Both the position numbers and the translations under genes were made by a program. From contig CM070874.1 of the NCBI GenBank assembly GCA_036365515.1, positions 63,879,583-63,943,582 on the forward strand: DNA of 64,000 bases, given 5' to 3'. The notes under the pieces are model-generated. The model was not told the origin of the DNA. It made no database searches and was given only the letters and a program-made list of their open reading frames with translations. Positions 1 to 13,077 of this stretch are shown here, in pieces. Position 1 is the stretch's first letter. Every line of letters starts with the position of its first letter. This DNA is from Torymus aiolomorphi (Eukaryota > Arthropoda > Insecta > Hymenoptera > Torymidae).

Positions 1-1099
1 ATTAGAAACAGCTTATATTTGCTTTGAGGTCGTATTGATGAAATTCGACGTTTTGGACAGTAGGTGAACTGTTACATTCGAAAATATGATTTTCGTAACT
101 TAGAATTTCGAAATTAAAAACAATCTGCATTATCATTTGTCGAACTGAAAAACGTCTATAGTTGACTTCAATTTTATAGTGAATCGTCGAAACTTTGGAC
201 CCCCCCCCCGAAAGTTCATCTCAAATTCAATTGCGTTTTGAAACATTTACTATATAATACATCTCTGGTGGAAATCCAAAACATTTTATAACTAATAACT
301 GACCATTTATATTAGAAACTTGCTATAAAATAGTAATTTCTCTTGTCCAGTTTCTAGCTCCCGATGAAAAGCTTTTTCTCCTATTATTTGACCATTTAAT
401 AGATTGAAAAATAGATTGAGTTTTTCGAAAACAAGTACAAGCTTGTTCTTGAATATTTTAAAGGTATTAAAACTGATAAGTTTCTTTACTCTGGAAATGG
501 CTAGTAGAAGGCTTGCTGTTATGACAAGGAGTGAGAGAGACAGAATCAGATGGAGAAATAAAAGTTTTGCTGAATTATTCATAGAATGAGTACAACAAAC
601 GATTTATTAGTTAATGTTATTTATTTATATTTTGGTAAGCCATCCAATGTACTTTAATACTCTTTCATCAAAGACAAAATTAGTAAGTAAATCAAATACG
701 AATATTTGTTGCTACGTCAATCTAAGAAATAGGCAAATAATGGTCGAAAAATCGTTTCATCATAGCCATTAATTAGCCAGTTTTACTAGCTATTTTCTAA
801 CTTCTTGGCCATTTCATATAGATGAATTTCTACCAAGAATTCGACTTATGTAAAACACCTTATTTTCAACTTTGTAGGTATATAATAAACTAGAAAAAGC
901 TGACATTTTATCACTATAAAAAATAAAAACGTTCCCCCCTTTAACACAAAATCCTGGATTGTGCAGCAACCCCGACGCTCAACTTTAATTGTCTTCCACC
1001 CCAAAAAAAATTTATAGCAACAGGTTCTCCGACATTAAACTCCAAACGCGACTAATCGAATTCACGAAATTAGCATAGGAACACACGCACACACACGCG
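1..1099. other. AT-rich noncoding DNA
   Basis: No reading frame here resembles a protein; the two opposite-strand frames near 307-589 shadow each other and lack any recognisable domain. The only oddity is a run of ten C at 200-209. I see no gene or repeat with clear ends. Confidence 0.5.
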
Positions 1100-1840
1100 G
1101 TGAAATTCACCTCGGAACTTTCTCCTCTCCCTCCTCACACCACTCCGGAGAACAGCAGCAGCAGCCGCCGCGCGCGCGTACACACCGGAACCAGACACCG
1201 AGAATCTTTTTTATTGTTTCGCCTCGCGCGCGACATCCGCGCACCCCGTTCCTTTTGTGTCCTTCTCTCGCGAAAGATCAATTCCCGTGCACACGTGCAC
1301 GCGCGCGGCCTCCGGCCCATAAATTTCGACGCTCCCTCTCTCTCTCTCTCTTTCTCTGCGTTCCCCGATATAACTATTCGCCGGAAAACGAGGGAGGAAA
1401 GAGTAGTAGATCCGTCTATATATATGCACGCGTGCGAAGGGGTGGAAATACTTTTCAGTTGGGCGGAAAGTCGTGCAGCATGTGTATATGTATATACGGG
1501 GTTGAGATAATAGAAAAGTTCCCTCCGGCTGCCGATGGGCGATCGAGCCGAAAGCTTACAAGCGCGTTATTATCTGCTAGTATATGCGTGGATATGCGAG
1601 CGGAGGAGGTTTATGCGCACGCGCTGGTAGAGTTATATGCCCGTCTCTTCTTTTTTATTCGTAAAACTGGAAAGCTGCGCTGGGTGTTCGCGTTGCGGGG
1701 AAAAAAGTTTTCTTTTCGAATACGGGTAACGTGGATGCTGAATGTCTTGAAAAGTTGGAATAAACTAGGACAAATACATAAATCTCTGTGTTCACGTAAC
1801 GTTTGTAATACGCCTGTGTTGTTTCACTCTTAGTTTTTAT
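1100..1840. other. CpG-rich block without a supported gene
   Basis: CpG density rises abruptly, with CGCGCG runs, a short CT tract near 1337-1353 and alternating purine/pyrimidine stretches. Long frames exist on both strands at once (for example 192 codons on +), which is what high GC produces by chance. Their translations are low-complexity Arg/Ser/Ala-rich and match nothing I know. It could be regulatory DNA or a 5' untranslated exon of the receptor gene downstream. Confidence 0.4.
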
Positions 1841-1959
1841 TTATAGGCGTTTTACTTGTTAAATATGTAAAATATGAATCAAATGTTTTCTTAAAGGCCA
1901 TACAATATAATCTCCGGTGTAATTACCATTTTAAATACTGCTAAATACATATAACATCA

Positions 1960-2120
1960 CCCTGCTGGAAATCGTTCATTTTTTTCCCATTTGTGAAATG
2001 ATTTTTCGAACATTTTTTAGCCATTTTATGGCGAGTTGACCGAAATCGCCATTAAATGGCTAGAATATGTTCGAAAAATCGTTTCACAAATGGGAGAAAA
2101 ATGGAAGATTTCCAGCAGGG
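1960..2120. repeat. MITE-like hairpin, TIR CCCTGCTGGAAAT
   Basis: A 161 bp inverted repeat. It begins CCCTGCTGGAAATC and ends with the complement (GATTTCCAGCAGGG). The arms continue to pair through CCCATTTGTGAAA and TTTCGAACAT almost to the centre at about 2040. No coding capacity. The shape is that of a non-autonomous DNA transposon; the superfamily is not identifiable by eye. Confidence 0.8.
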
Positions 2121-2399
2121 CAATAATTAATTAAATATGTGAAATTCTTCGGAAACCAAACATTCATCACAGGAACTCATTCCGAGCCTATAATTTACGC
2201 AAACATTTCTACGCATACCTATATAAATCCTATAACAAGCCACTAACTCCAGCAAACTACACCTCCTTAAAACCGTTCGATTCATCACCACCGAAGCGAA
2301 CGCACCCCCAACAAAATCAATAATTCAAAAACTGCACCTACGCAGACAGCCCCTCCATCCGCACACCACCAGCACCCGTTGGAAAGAAAAACTCAATCT

Positions 2400-3170
2400 C
2401 CCATGTTCACACATACACGCGCGCGTGCCATATAGAAAGAGAAAAGGGCGGCCGCGGGCATAAATTACACGGCCGCTTCCTTATGCAAAAAGTTGTTTGC
2501 GTACGCAGGCGGGTCAGGGGCAATCGAGTATAGCGCCTGGAATTCCTATCCTGATCAAATCAACGCGTGTGCGAGGGGTTGCGTCTCTCTATTTCTCGAT
2601 AAAGAATTTATCGGCGCGCGCATGCGCGCAAAGGAAACGCACGCCCTCGCGCGCGCGCAACGCGAGAAACGCAATTCCGTGCGGCGTAAATTTTATGAAT
2701 TTCCACGTCGCGCCCGCTTTTTTTTACTGGCTTTTTATACGTTATACTCCGCGGCTGCAGCGCCGCGTTTTTTATTTCGCACGCGCACCCGCGCCGTATG
2801 TACGCACAAAGGATTTTTCAGTTGTAAAAGGTATAAGGTAAAGAGAGAGAGGAGGAGAGGAAGAAAGGAAATGTAAGCGTGTAATGAGCACGCGCGTACG
2901 TTGCGCACATTCGGAATTGCTAATTATTCGGAAAATGGGAACGTATATACGGCGGCAGAGGCGTTTTTGAAGCTACGTACGTGTATGCGCAGGTATATAT
3001 ACATAGTCGTGCGCGTTTTTGCGGCAATGCCGCGTTATTTGAAGGGTTTTTCGTGTTCGGGAAAGAGCAGTTGCGCGGAAAAATTATTTAGCTACACGGA
3101 CGGGGAAAATGTGCGGGCGGTAACAACGTGGTCGTGCGGTGTAATGTTCATATCTCGCGCCTTGTAAAAA
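2400..3170. other. CpG-rich block without a supported gene
   Basis: Rich in CGCGCG and in TATATA/ACGTAC alternations. Overlapping frames of 88-127 codons occur on one strand in two phases with Arg/Phe/Tyr-rich nonsense. No splice-consistent exon of a known family is visible. Confidence 0.4.
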
Positions 3171-4400
3171 CTCTTTCTCTGGTTTGAATTATACGCTGCC
3201 ATTCTTTCGAATGAGTATTTTCCTTCTCTGCATGTTGGTTAACTGATATTCTGGTTTGAAATTCAACGTTTATGCGCGAGTCTACATGTGAAATGTTTTT
3301 ATGAGGAAACAGAATAAAATATTTGGATTAGGATATAGATCTTAATTGAAAATGGAAGGATGGTAAGTTATTAAAATTATGATTTTTTTAGTATCTTCAA
3401 AAACTTGCTTCCAATTACATAGTGAATGTTTCAATATAATTTAAAACTTATTGGTTCGTGAATTACTGTTGGCTCAGAATTTCTTTGCCGCATATCGTTA
3501 AGGATAACTGAAAGCCGTGTTCAAAATCAAAGAATAATAACTTATGAAAATACTATATTTCATTATTATATATATTTTTATATATAAACGCGTCAAAGAC
3601 GAGATTTACGCGCGCTACGTGCTTTAAAAATTTATAGGAAAATGTGCGGACCTACATTTGTGACTGATACTGATAGCCCCGGGTGCACTTCCAACATAAA
3701 TTTGCAAAACGCGTCGCCCTGTGTATGCGCAGTGCATTTTTGGCACGTACTTTAGATATACATCACGGGATAAACATTTTTTTCCGAAGCTCTCGGGCTC
3801 TCTCGCACGCGTGAGCGACGCTTCAGTTTTGTTCCTTTTTTCTTTTTTTTTTCACAAAAATCATTTTTAAATCTTCTTTATTGGTTTACACGGCTGAACA
3901 ATTTGTCGGGGCAGCGTAGATTTGCGCTTATAAATATAAAATGACGCGTTGTTCATCCGACTTTTTCGATACACGAATTATGCTTTAGAGGAGCTTTGTC
4001 AATAGTTAAATGCATATACGTGCAAATGCCAATAGAACGTATAATCCCATGGTACGTTTTGTTTATTTGTCGTCGAACAATAAATAATGATGATCAATGC
4101 GTTCTTCAGTTATACATTTTCGACATAATATACGGCATTACTTTATCATTTTTCACAATTTTAAAATTCAACGTCAACTATACATTAAACAATATAATTT
4201 TACACAATATATAAACGTTTATATACGCCAAATCCAATTCCACATTAATTATGCACCACCGAACCAGCACCATATCATCACATCCTCTTAATTACCCTTC
4301 GAATAACTAATTCCAACCTCTATAAATCCACGTAGCTACACCAGCGCCTTAATAACCCGACACATCCTTTCTCACCCGACCCTAATCCCGCGCGTTTTTC
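3171..4400. other. Noncoding DNA, mostly AT-rich
   Basis: Mixed AT-rich sequence with a short CpG-rich patch near 3590-3830. No supported gene, and no repeat with visible termini. Confidence 0.4.
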
Positions 4401-6260
4401 CCCACTACATACATCCAACTCCGCAAAAAGCTCTCCTTCTTACAAAGAAAAAAGAAATACTAACGGTACAGTAATTTTCAGTTACACGGTCAGCGTCCTC
4501 TCGCAAACCAGAAGAAGAAAACGAAGGAAAGGCCCCTGGCCATTGAGGTGAAACCTTAATGATAGAGGCGAATGGAGCGAGCACACGAGGGGTAGGTTGA
4601 GAAGGAGTGAGGGGGTGGCTCTGGTTTTCATATAAAATCTCATTAAACCACCCGACCGCCACTTGACTCGGGTACAATAGAGCGGAAATGCCTGCGCCAC
4701 CGCGCGCTCTCCTGCTAGCTAGCGAGCGATTTCTGACCTCGATATTTCGTCCCTTTTCTCTGGAGCTGAAATGCTCCCCTTCTCTCTCTCTCTCTCGCTG
4801 TCTCTCTCTTGCGCGTACAGTCTTGGCTCTCAGTGTATACCTTTTTTCAGTCTTAATATTTTTTCCAGCTGGATATTTTCTTTTCTTTCGTTTTTTTATA
4901 TACGTTTGTGAGTTTGTGAGCGCGTGTTTATGTTTTTTCGTTTATTTTATTTTATACATACAAAGAAGAAAAATAAGGGTGGCAGTTTAGCCAGCCAATG
5001 GTATAGTCGCGATGACCCGAGAGATGATAACTATAGATATTTATCGCACAGCTCTCTCGTGTGCGCACGAAGTATAAAAGTGCACTCCACGCGAAAGTGA
5101 TACGCTCTCATTCTCGGTTAATAAGAGGGCTATTATAGCTTCCGAGAAAAGCTTATCGTTATATTATACTCGTATATACACACGCTCTTATACGTGGAAT
5201 GAAGTAGCACCGCGCGAGCTCCGCGCTGAAAAACAAAATATGAAGGTAAACATCGGTGCGAATGAGATTAGCAAGAGCGCTCGTGTTTATTGTTATACAC
5301 ACATATATATTTATTCCTTTTTTTTTGTACGCGAGAACTAGAATTTCTCAACCCAGTTTCTCCTAATGAATTCGCTTCGCTCCGCTCGCGCTAATTCCAC
5401 GCCTCGCCAAATGACCGAGTTCTTTCGTCCTTTCTCTCTTTTCGCGCCGCTAGTTTTTCACCCTCTAATGCACCACTGCACACCGAAACACACACTACTA
5501 CCACCCACGCGTTCCACGGTACAACACCGTATACATACTACATAACACGCGCGCAAACGTGTACACACATACGCACCGGCGAGCGTCCGGCCGCCGGCTT
5601 TTACAGCCGTCGTCGCCGGGGTGCACTTTTCCTTCCGATATATACATAAACACACAAGCCCGGTATACTCCGCGTGCATATGTACATAATAAACTCGTGC
5701 ACGGGGCGCGCGAGATGCGCATACATAAACCATGATAGCAACGGGGGGAGTGGGAGTGAGGTTTACGCAGTCCCCGGAAATTCGCCTCGTTATCGGCAAT
5801 CGCCGAGGTCTGTCGTTTATACGCGTAATGCGCGCGCGTGGACCCTCGCGAATATAATCGAGAGCGGAGGCGGACGGGCAAGCTAGCTCCGTTATTTAAC
5901 GACGAGCGTTCGCTCTCTCGTCGATTTTGACGGAGCGCGTGTGCGTCATGCAGTGCGTGTGCGTATAAGAGGCCGTACGGAGCGAACGGGTTGGGCGAGA
6001 GCTTTTCGATTCGATGCGTGCGGCGGCGGTGGCAGATGGTTGCGTGTGCGGGAAGAGGAGATGGGGTGGGTACGGAGGGTCGGACGGATACGGAGGAGAG
6101 AGGAAGAGAGCGGAGAGAGATTTAGAGGGCTGTTTTTATTGGCTCTTAGGGTTCGGAGAGAGATGGAGGAGTAGGAGATGGAAATGCGAGCGTGCGGGAT
6201 GTCTCGTAATTTCGTAGCGCAGTTTTTCTTTTCATTGTGATGGACCCTGTGCATGTATAT
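4400..6260. other. CpG-rich block with simple-sequence tracts
   Basis: Contains CT tracts (about 4783-4812), many CGCG steps and short GA tracts around 6090-6180. A TATAAAAG lies at 5073-5080 in a GC-rich setting and could be a TATA box, but nothing downstream identifies a transcript. Frames of 60-127 codons on both strands have low-complexity translations. Treated as possible regulatory DNA. Confidence 0.35.
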
Positions 6261-6604
6261 ATTGATTTGAAGCTGTAAAGGTGGTTGGATCTGTGGTATA
6301 TACGGTTCAGTATATTTTTTTTTATGATGACGGGAATTGAGAATGTTGGATATTGTTGCGTTTATGTTGAGGTCTTTTTATAATTGTAAAGTGGAAATAT
6401 TAAATATTGCTCTATACGACCCTCGTAGAAATATTAACCAGAAGCCAGCTATTTTTCAGTTAACTTTATGACTAAAAACAAACATTGCTTGTATTTCATA
6501 ATCATGTACCGATTCGGAATAAATTATGGCACTTACGCTTCATAAAATATGTATTTTAAGTAATAGTAGAACTTTTAGATGAATTATATTATTTTTGCAT
6601 TATG

Positions 6605-6743
6605 CACTGAGAGAAGAATATTTTTATATTTAACATGGTATTTTAACTATTAACATGGCATTGTAACTATTTAACAATATATATTTTAATAGTTACAATG
6701 CCATGTTAACTATAAACATTTTGAGAAAAAATTTCTCTCAGTG
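6605..6743. repeat. MITE-like hairpin, TIR CACTGAGAGAA
   Basis: A 139 bp palindromic element starting CACTGAGAGAA and ending TTTCTCTCAGTG. A second inverted pair inside (AACATGGCATTGTAACTAT and its complement) brackets an AT core. Its ends resemble those of the larger elements at 26033-26752 and 47215-47933 (CACGGAGAGAAA), so it may belong to the same transposon group. Confidence 0.8.
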
Positions 6744-6779
6744 TGATTTTTGCGAAAAATGCTTTCATTTAATTAACGC

Positions 6780-7270
6780 GTTAGCTATAAAATATGCTTA
6801 ATTTTCTACCAGGGAACTTGGCCGGATATTATATAAAGTCTATATAGAAGTAGATAAACTGTAGATACAGTCAGACACGTAAGGAATCCGTAAGAAATAC
6901 TATTTCTTACTATTTCTTACTCGTAAGAAATCCGAGAAAACAAGTATTTGAACTCTAAAATGCCGAAGATAGTTATGCTGAAAATTTAGAAGCTACAGAT
7001 AAGAATGCCGAAAATACACCTATTAAACGGCAAAGACATGCAATAACCAAAATATTAAAAGAATACACCATTTTCGGATATTTTAACTCTCAGTTTTTAC
7101 CCGTTCTGTCAAAATCATTTTCGGCAACTTTAGCTATCGGTTTTTTCACATTTCTGCAAAATTATATTCTGCAATATTATCTGTTCAGCACATTTAACTG
7201 TCGGTATTGCATATTCTGGATTTTCAGCTTTCGTCAAAAATATTTTCGGCAATTAAATCGATCCCCACCC
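6780..7270. repeat. Degenerate repeat built on TGCCGAAAA / TTTTCGGCA
   Basis: The motif TGCCGAAAA or close variants recurs about nine times in both orientations between roughly 6960 and 7255, with no coding frame. The ends of the element are not obvious. It looks like a decayed transposon made of a short motif; compare 28658-30339, 33671-34150 and 37381-37620. Confidence 0.45.
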
Positions 7271-7521
7271 GATATTAATTACTTTATTTTACTTCCAAAG
7301 CTTATAACAATATTTTTTCTTTCATTTAATAAAAAATCGCAATTCCATACAAATGTGAATTATTAACAAATGTTTGAAAATTATATATTGCATGGGTTTT
7401 GTTTGTTCAAGTAGCTTTAAACTGTCTTAAATGTATTTCAATTCGCATAAACACTGTTTTCTCTGCAATCCTCTCTTAAAAGAATGATGGCGGAAATGTG
7501 AAGTCGAAATAAAACCTTTGC

Positions 7522-7605
7522 GATTGGTCAAGTCCGTTTAAAAGAAGCCTGTGATTGGTCGACGGTCACGTTAGCTTTTCGCTTAAGTTCTTAGCTGATT
7601 GGTCC
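7522..7605 (-). promoter_or_regulatory. Cluster of three CCAAT boxes
   Basis: GATTGGTC occurs three times at about 7522, 7553 and 7597, so on the - strand these are three CCAAT boxes with GACCAATC cores. Closely spaced CCAAT boxes are typical NF-Y sites in promoters. No gene can be named on either side, so the target is unknown. Confidence 0.35.
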
Positions 7606-8079
7606 AAGTAAAACCCACAAAATTTGAAATTATGAAATATTTAAACTAAAAATATTAGTCATGACTTAAAATTTGGTTTTGTATAACAAAGAGGTATTAA
7701 AATTTTATCTGTAGTTAAAAATGAAGGACTATGAATACTGTTCTGATTACAGTTAGATTTCTAACCTTCAAACTTTTGTATTGTATTTAAACTAAAATAA
7801 ATACAATCCAAGTTTCACTAAAAAATATTGGATAAATTTGGGGATGTTAAAAAGTAAAATAAATTTTCAATTCATAATATTTCAGTACTAATTGTGTAAT
7901 TGAAGGTAAAGGAAGAGCGCGCGCAACGCGCCTGAACTTCCTAGTAATATAAAAGAAGCAACTCGATCCCCCTGAAGCATTGTTTTCCAATTAACCAATA
8001 AAAAATAACTTTTATTTTCCCGCTCTCCTTTATGACAAGCCAGAGTATACGCGATGAAAAAGTAAAGCACACGAAAATG

Positions 8080-9150
8080 TTTTCCTCCACCTCCACCTTT
8101 TCCTCAAGGATGCACCGTTCGAGAAATCCATCGGAAATTACTTGTTGCAGCGTCGAACGAAACGGCGCTCTCTGCTCAGCCTTTAAACGCGCATGAATTA
8201 CTCAAGTACTTTTCGTTGTGATTGGCGCTTACTTAAAAGTGCACTCGAGCCCTTTTCAAGCGAAACAGCGCGGCGCGGCCGGCATAACAAACTTTTTCAA
8301 ACTGCCATTTCCAAAGCAAATTACACTTGAATTGTTTTTAAATAAACGCGCTCTGGAATACCGAACGGTTCAACGAACTCGCTCGCAACACTCTCAATCG
8401 AAATCAGCGCGAACTACCTGGACGCCGCGCCAGCAGCAGCTAACTCTCGATCGTTAACGTATGGGCGTACAGTGCGGCGGGCAAAAAGCTCTCTCTCCCC
8501 CCCGCGCCAGCACGTAAAACTATTCGGGCAACGGCAACAAAACACACCGCCGGCCGAAATTGAATTAAACTACATTGCGCTCTCGCGCGCAACACAGCGT
8601 CCAAACTATACCCCGCTCTCGCGCGGGCAAAAGCAAGAAGCACATTGGCGGGGGCGGCGGAGGAGGTGGGTGAGAGAAGCCGCAAGGCCGCTAAGCCGCC
8701 GACGACTGGCTTTGTATATATATGTACGTGCGGGCGGCGGGGGGAGCAGTGACCGGCAGCTAGCGGCGTTCCGAATTTGCATGGATAATGGCGCGGGAGT
8801 ATAGGTTGGACTTTGTTTTTGCCCGACGCGAATGCGCAATGGCTGCTGCTGCTGCTGCTAATTGATATACGCATATTTTAATTCGAGCGAAAATCACGAA
8901 TGGATGTGGGTCGGTGGGGAGTGGAGAATTAGTCCGAATGGCATGAGCGTTGCATTATTTCGGTTTTGCGAGTGGTGGATATTAGGGGGATATATAGGGG
9001 TGAAGGAGGAAGAGAAGATTCGATCGATTACGGGGTTGTTTGATGCGGTGCGCGGCGAGCTTTTCGACGACGAAAGCGTATATGATTGCAAGCGCGCGAT
9101 CGTAATCTGATTTCGTCGAGTTAATAAGGCAGAGGGGAGGATAAAGAGAG
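8080..9150. other. CpG-rich block, possible regulatory DNA
   Basis: High CpG, a CTG/GCT tract at about 8840-8860 and overlapping spurious frames on both strands (up to 144 codons, Arg/Ser/Ala-rich). No splice-supported exon seen. It contains one copy of a perfectly repeated octamer-containing sequence listed separately. Confidence 0.4.
8771..8792 (+). promoter_or_regulatory. 22 bp repeated element containing an octamer site, copy 1
   Basis: A 22 bp sequence including ATTTGCAT (POU-domain octamer) followed directly by GGATAATGG, a TAAT homeodomain-type core. The identical 22 bp recurs at 9899-9920 although the flanks differ. Confidence 0.4.
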
Positions 9151-9539
9151 GACCGAGATGATGTTACGTTTGTTTTGCGTTTGATTGGGTATGAGATTAT
9201 AGGAGTGGGATTTTTCTTGATTAAATATTTGATGGTTTATTGTGGCTCGGTTGGAGTTCATTTATTATTTTTGCCAAACATTCTATAGTATTTATCAAAA
9301 AGACAATTATACAGGTGTAAAGGTCAATAGATTCTGATCGAATATATCAATTTGTTTAACAAACATTATATAGTTAATTTCAATAATGGCAAACCGTTAT
9401 TGTTGTGCGTAGCTTATTAAACTGCGAGGTACAAATAATACACACTCTGTTTTTCGACAAAACAATGCGCTAAAAGCTAAAAACAAAATTCAATTACTTC
9501 GAAACGTAATCAAAATAGCAATCAATTAGAAGCAGCCGA

Positions 9540-10300
9540 ATGAACTCGGAAACACATGTATACACGCACACATATGTGTATATATATACGTGCCCGGCCG
9601 CGAACACACGCAGGGCTTCCTCTCTCAGTCGGCAACGACACAATCTAATTCACCCATCGAATTTCGCGCAATTAATCATTTGTTTTAACGCCATTATACC
9701 CGCGAGCTCGCTTCCCCACGCCCAACTTTTTCCGCTCACCCGCGTCCACGCGATATTTTTGTATCCCCCTTCCCTCTCTATACATTTCCATATTCATCGA
9801 ATCGCGCACGGTGAAAAGCCGAAAAACATCGTCGGTGCTGCTGTTCCTCGAGAGTGGCTGCCGACTCCCCCGAACGTTATCCGCAGATGGACCAGCGGCC
9901 GAATTTGCATGGATAATGGCCCCCCAAAACAGCCGGGAAAAGGGAGAGTGCGAGTGGCCCGTTTTTACCGACGCTTGCGCCCGCGCGCGCGCGACCGTTA
10001 AGGGATTTTGGAAGCCGGCGAGGGCTCTAAACAGCTGTCGCGTCGTTTTTGGGGATTTGAATTTTCAATGCGCCGCTGCTCGCCGGGTATAGGCGCCGGA
10101 TTTATGGACGAGAACGCTGATGAAGCGCTGAGACGGGGTATTTTCTTGGGAGTTTTTTTTTGCTGCTACGGTCGGTGGGAGGGGGGCGGAGGTTGGGATT
10201 ATAGGCGGGGGTCGGTGACTGATGTAGTTGGGAAATTATGTTTGAAATGGTACTTTGTGTATAGGAGATATCCGTTTTGAGGAACAGTGTAGAAGTGATC
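9540..10300. other. CpG-rich block, possible regulatory DNA
   Basis: Similar to the block at 8080-9150. Frames of up to 153 codons on + are in conflicting phases and have no recognisable domain. May be promoter or enhancer DNA for the receptor gene that starts near 17.4 kb. Confidence 0.35.
9899..9920 (+). promoter_or_regulatory. 22 bp repeated element containing an octamer site, copy 2
   Basis: Exact second copy of the 22 bp at 8771-8792, in the same orientation about 1.1 kb away, inside another CpG-rich block. Identity confined to a combined octamer plus TAAT sequence suggests a functional binding site rather than a transposon. Confidence 0.4.
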
Positions 10301-12748
10301 GTCTTAAGGCGGATTAGTGTCATGTCAAGCAGCTTTCTTTTTTGGTCTATTTTGGCAGGCGTATCTTATTTGAATTTATTGTAAAGTACTATTAAATGTC
10401 TAATCGAAAAAATTATTTTGTCAGTATGAAAATTTGCTAAATTGTTGACTTACCTGTGTATTTGTTTTCAGCACGCATGTCCAGTAGTTTATTTACACCG
10501 TTTATCATCAACATTTTTTTTATTTGTTCGGCAGCACATAATTATAATGATGTCGTTAGATTCTCCGCAAAAATCTTTAGTTTTCGATAGGATTTGTCAA
10601 GAACTATATTTTTATAATTTACTAAGAAACGATATTTATTGCCATAAAGTTACGTGTCATACACTTAACTATTTAGTAACAGCTTTTTCGATAATATTTT
10701 ATCGTTGACTCGGATTTCTTTAATACAGATTGAAAGTTTAATGCTTGAAAAGTATTTCGGTAACCTTTAAGTATTACTTCATATTTTTATAAGAAATCAC
10801 TTGAGCTACCTGAACGAAAATTGTGTGTGCTTTTAAGATGTATAAGTAAGTACTCATCTAACAGAAGACAAGTTAAACATTACGAACATAAGTTTTCGAA
10901 AAATGTATTATTTTAAAAATGACATACCCTTGGTAGACAGATAATAATATATAATATTTATATTTGAATATAGTCAAATAGTATTTCATTATTATGATTG
11001 AATGGAATTAAAAAAGTCAATGTTAGGGATAACGTTGGTACAAATTGTGCACATGCTATATATAAACTATACGTAAACTGTAAACGAATTTCTGCATAGA
11101 ATCAGTTCAGTAATGTTTTTATTAAAAAATAAATTCTTCTAGTTATAACTCGATATTAATAAGAAAAATAGTCATATAATTTTATTTTTATTTTGTTTTT
11201 TAATGTATACTAACATTTTTTAAAACATCGATTCATGTAGAGTTTCTGTCAGTGCTCTAACGGTGTACGTATCAAATACATGATAATTTTTATGTGCTCG
11301 ATATCACCGCACATTGAAATACTTTTCCTCTCTTCAAGATCTGACAATACAGTTACCCAATTTTTTGCTACTCTTTCGTGTACTTTCTTAAACTACAATG
11401 AACAAAATTCTTAATAGTCACTGAAAATTATTATTGATAATACAGGAATCCTGAAACGAATACCTGTCGATCGCTGGTAGTTGTAATCAAGTATTTTAGG
11501 GTGATTCCCAGTAAGTACAGTGATCCGCATATATTCTCGGTACTGATATCAACGTCTTTCCAACACCGTATTCTAATTCCACCGATCTAAAGAATATATT
11601 ATTCTGTACAATTTTATAACAATTTGTTCCTTATAAATATTCCATGATTATTTTATGAATTTTATGAACGATAGATTTATCTCCAACATACGTATAAATA
11701 TATAAATGAAAAATAATTAAAATTATAGCGTATCATAATAGTTACTTTTCATCTTTCTAACAATACTATGATGAGTTACGTCTCGTAAACGTTAATAATA
11801 AATAGAGGAGGATTAAAAAAGACAACCCCTAACATTCTCGCGACAGATGTGCGTCTTTCGTGAAGTCCTCATATCGCGGTAGTAGCCGGTCCCCGCGGGC
11901 ATGTCAAAATGTAGGTAACAATAAATACAAATGAAGTTTAGCATTTAACATTAAATAATATAAAAAATAATAATATAAAAAAATATTGTCTTTTAATTTA
12001 TGTGTTTATATATTTCTACAATATTTTGTTTTATTTTTGATAGAAAGCAAAACTAACTTACAAATGGGATGTATCCAATAGATAGAAATAAACACACCAA
12101 TAATTTTTGAAGAACTGTCAAATATCCACTTTCGCATGACCATGTATAAATAATTGACTGCAACGCTTTCATCGTCTTAAAATATCGATGATCAAATATA
12201 CTTTGCAAGATATTGATATATACGTTGGTATCCTGCATTGCTTACGTAATTGTCTTACTTGCATAGAAGTGAATGTTCGACTGCTTCCGATGTAACTGTC
12301 TCCGCAAAGTTAACTCTAACTGAGTACGCAGAAGAGTTATAACATAATAGCTCGGTCCCTAATTATCCTGATACAATTCCGTAATGTTACGTTCAGTTGC
12401 ATAATACATTTCATGCAGAAATTTCTGGAATGTATTAACTTTTCTACCTTCAAGTAATTAAAGAAATTAAAAACATTATAAAGAAATTGTCCGTTATAAA
12501 TTTGTAATGATTTCCTAAAAGCAATCAATAAAATCTAGAACTTTCTCTGTATTAATATTGTAAAATACGAAATATGTAGACGATGAACGTAATATTATTC
12601 TACAAAAGAATTCGAATAAGATTTTTTTAAATTTGCACAACATTCAACAATTATTGGCTTCGAATTTCTTTACAGAACAATGAACACAAGTACTCTTAAA
12701 AGATCAATCAAACATTTTTTACACGAAAAGAATGGTTGGTTACGATTA
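10301..12748. other. AT-rich noncoding DNA
   Basis: No supported gene, RNA or bounded repeat seen. Short frames (60-90 codons) lack domains. Confidence 0.4.
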
Positions 12749-12902
12749 CCAAATAATTGATAAAAATGTTCCATCTGTTCAGCATTAGTAAGATAAACCA
12801 ATAAAATAGTAGTTATCACAGCCAATTTATTGGTTACTTTAGCTATTGTATTGATTTATCGTACCTATGCTGAACAGATGGGACATTTTTACCAATTAGT
12901 TA
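12749..12902. repeat. MITE-like hairpin
   Basis: Inverted repeat of about 154 bp. The left arm carries AAAAATGTTCCATCTGTTCA and GATAAACCAATA; the right arm carries the complement with a few changes, separated by a short AT spacer. No coding capacity. Confidence 0.7.
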
Positions 12903-13077
12903 CCGTTTCAAGAAGAGGTATTTTGCAAACCTTTTTTCAAAATAAAGCTAAAAAGGCGCAGAACTTCAGTTTTTTTGAGTATTAGAATCTAATATTGCAG
13001 CTTTCTTTATATTTCTACATCCAAAAACATATCGCAAAGTTTGAGCCGAATCCGTGATCCGGCGTTCGCGGCCTCTC

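Noticed and set aside
1255..1833. 192-codon frame on the + strand
   Set aside because: Lies in a CpG-rich block with equally long frames on the other strand; Arg/Ser-rich low-complexity translation, no domain and no splice context.
5073..5080. TATA box TATAAAAG
   Set aside because: No transcript or coding exon downstream can be tied to it; not listed as a promoter.
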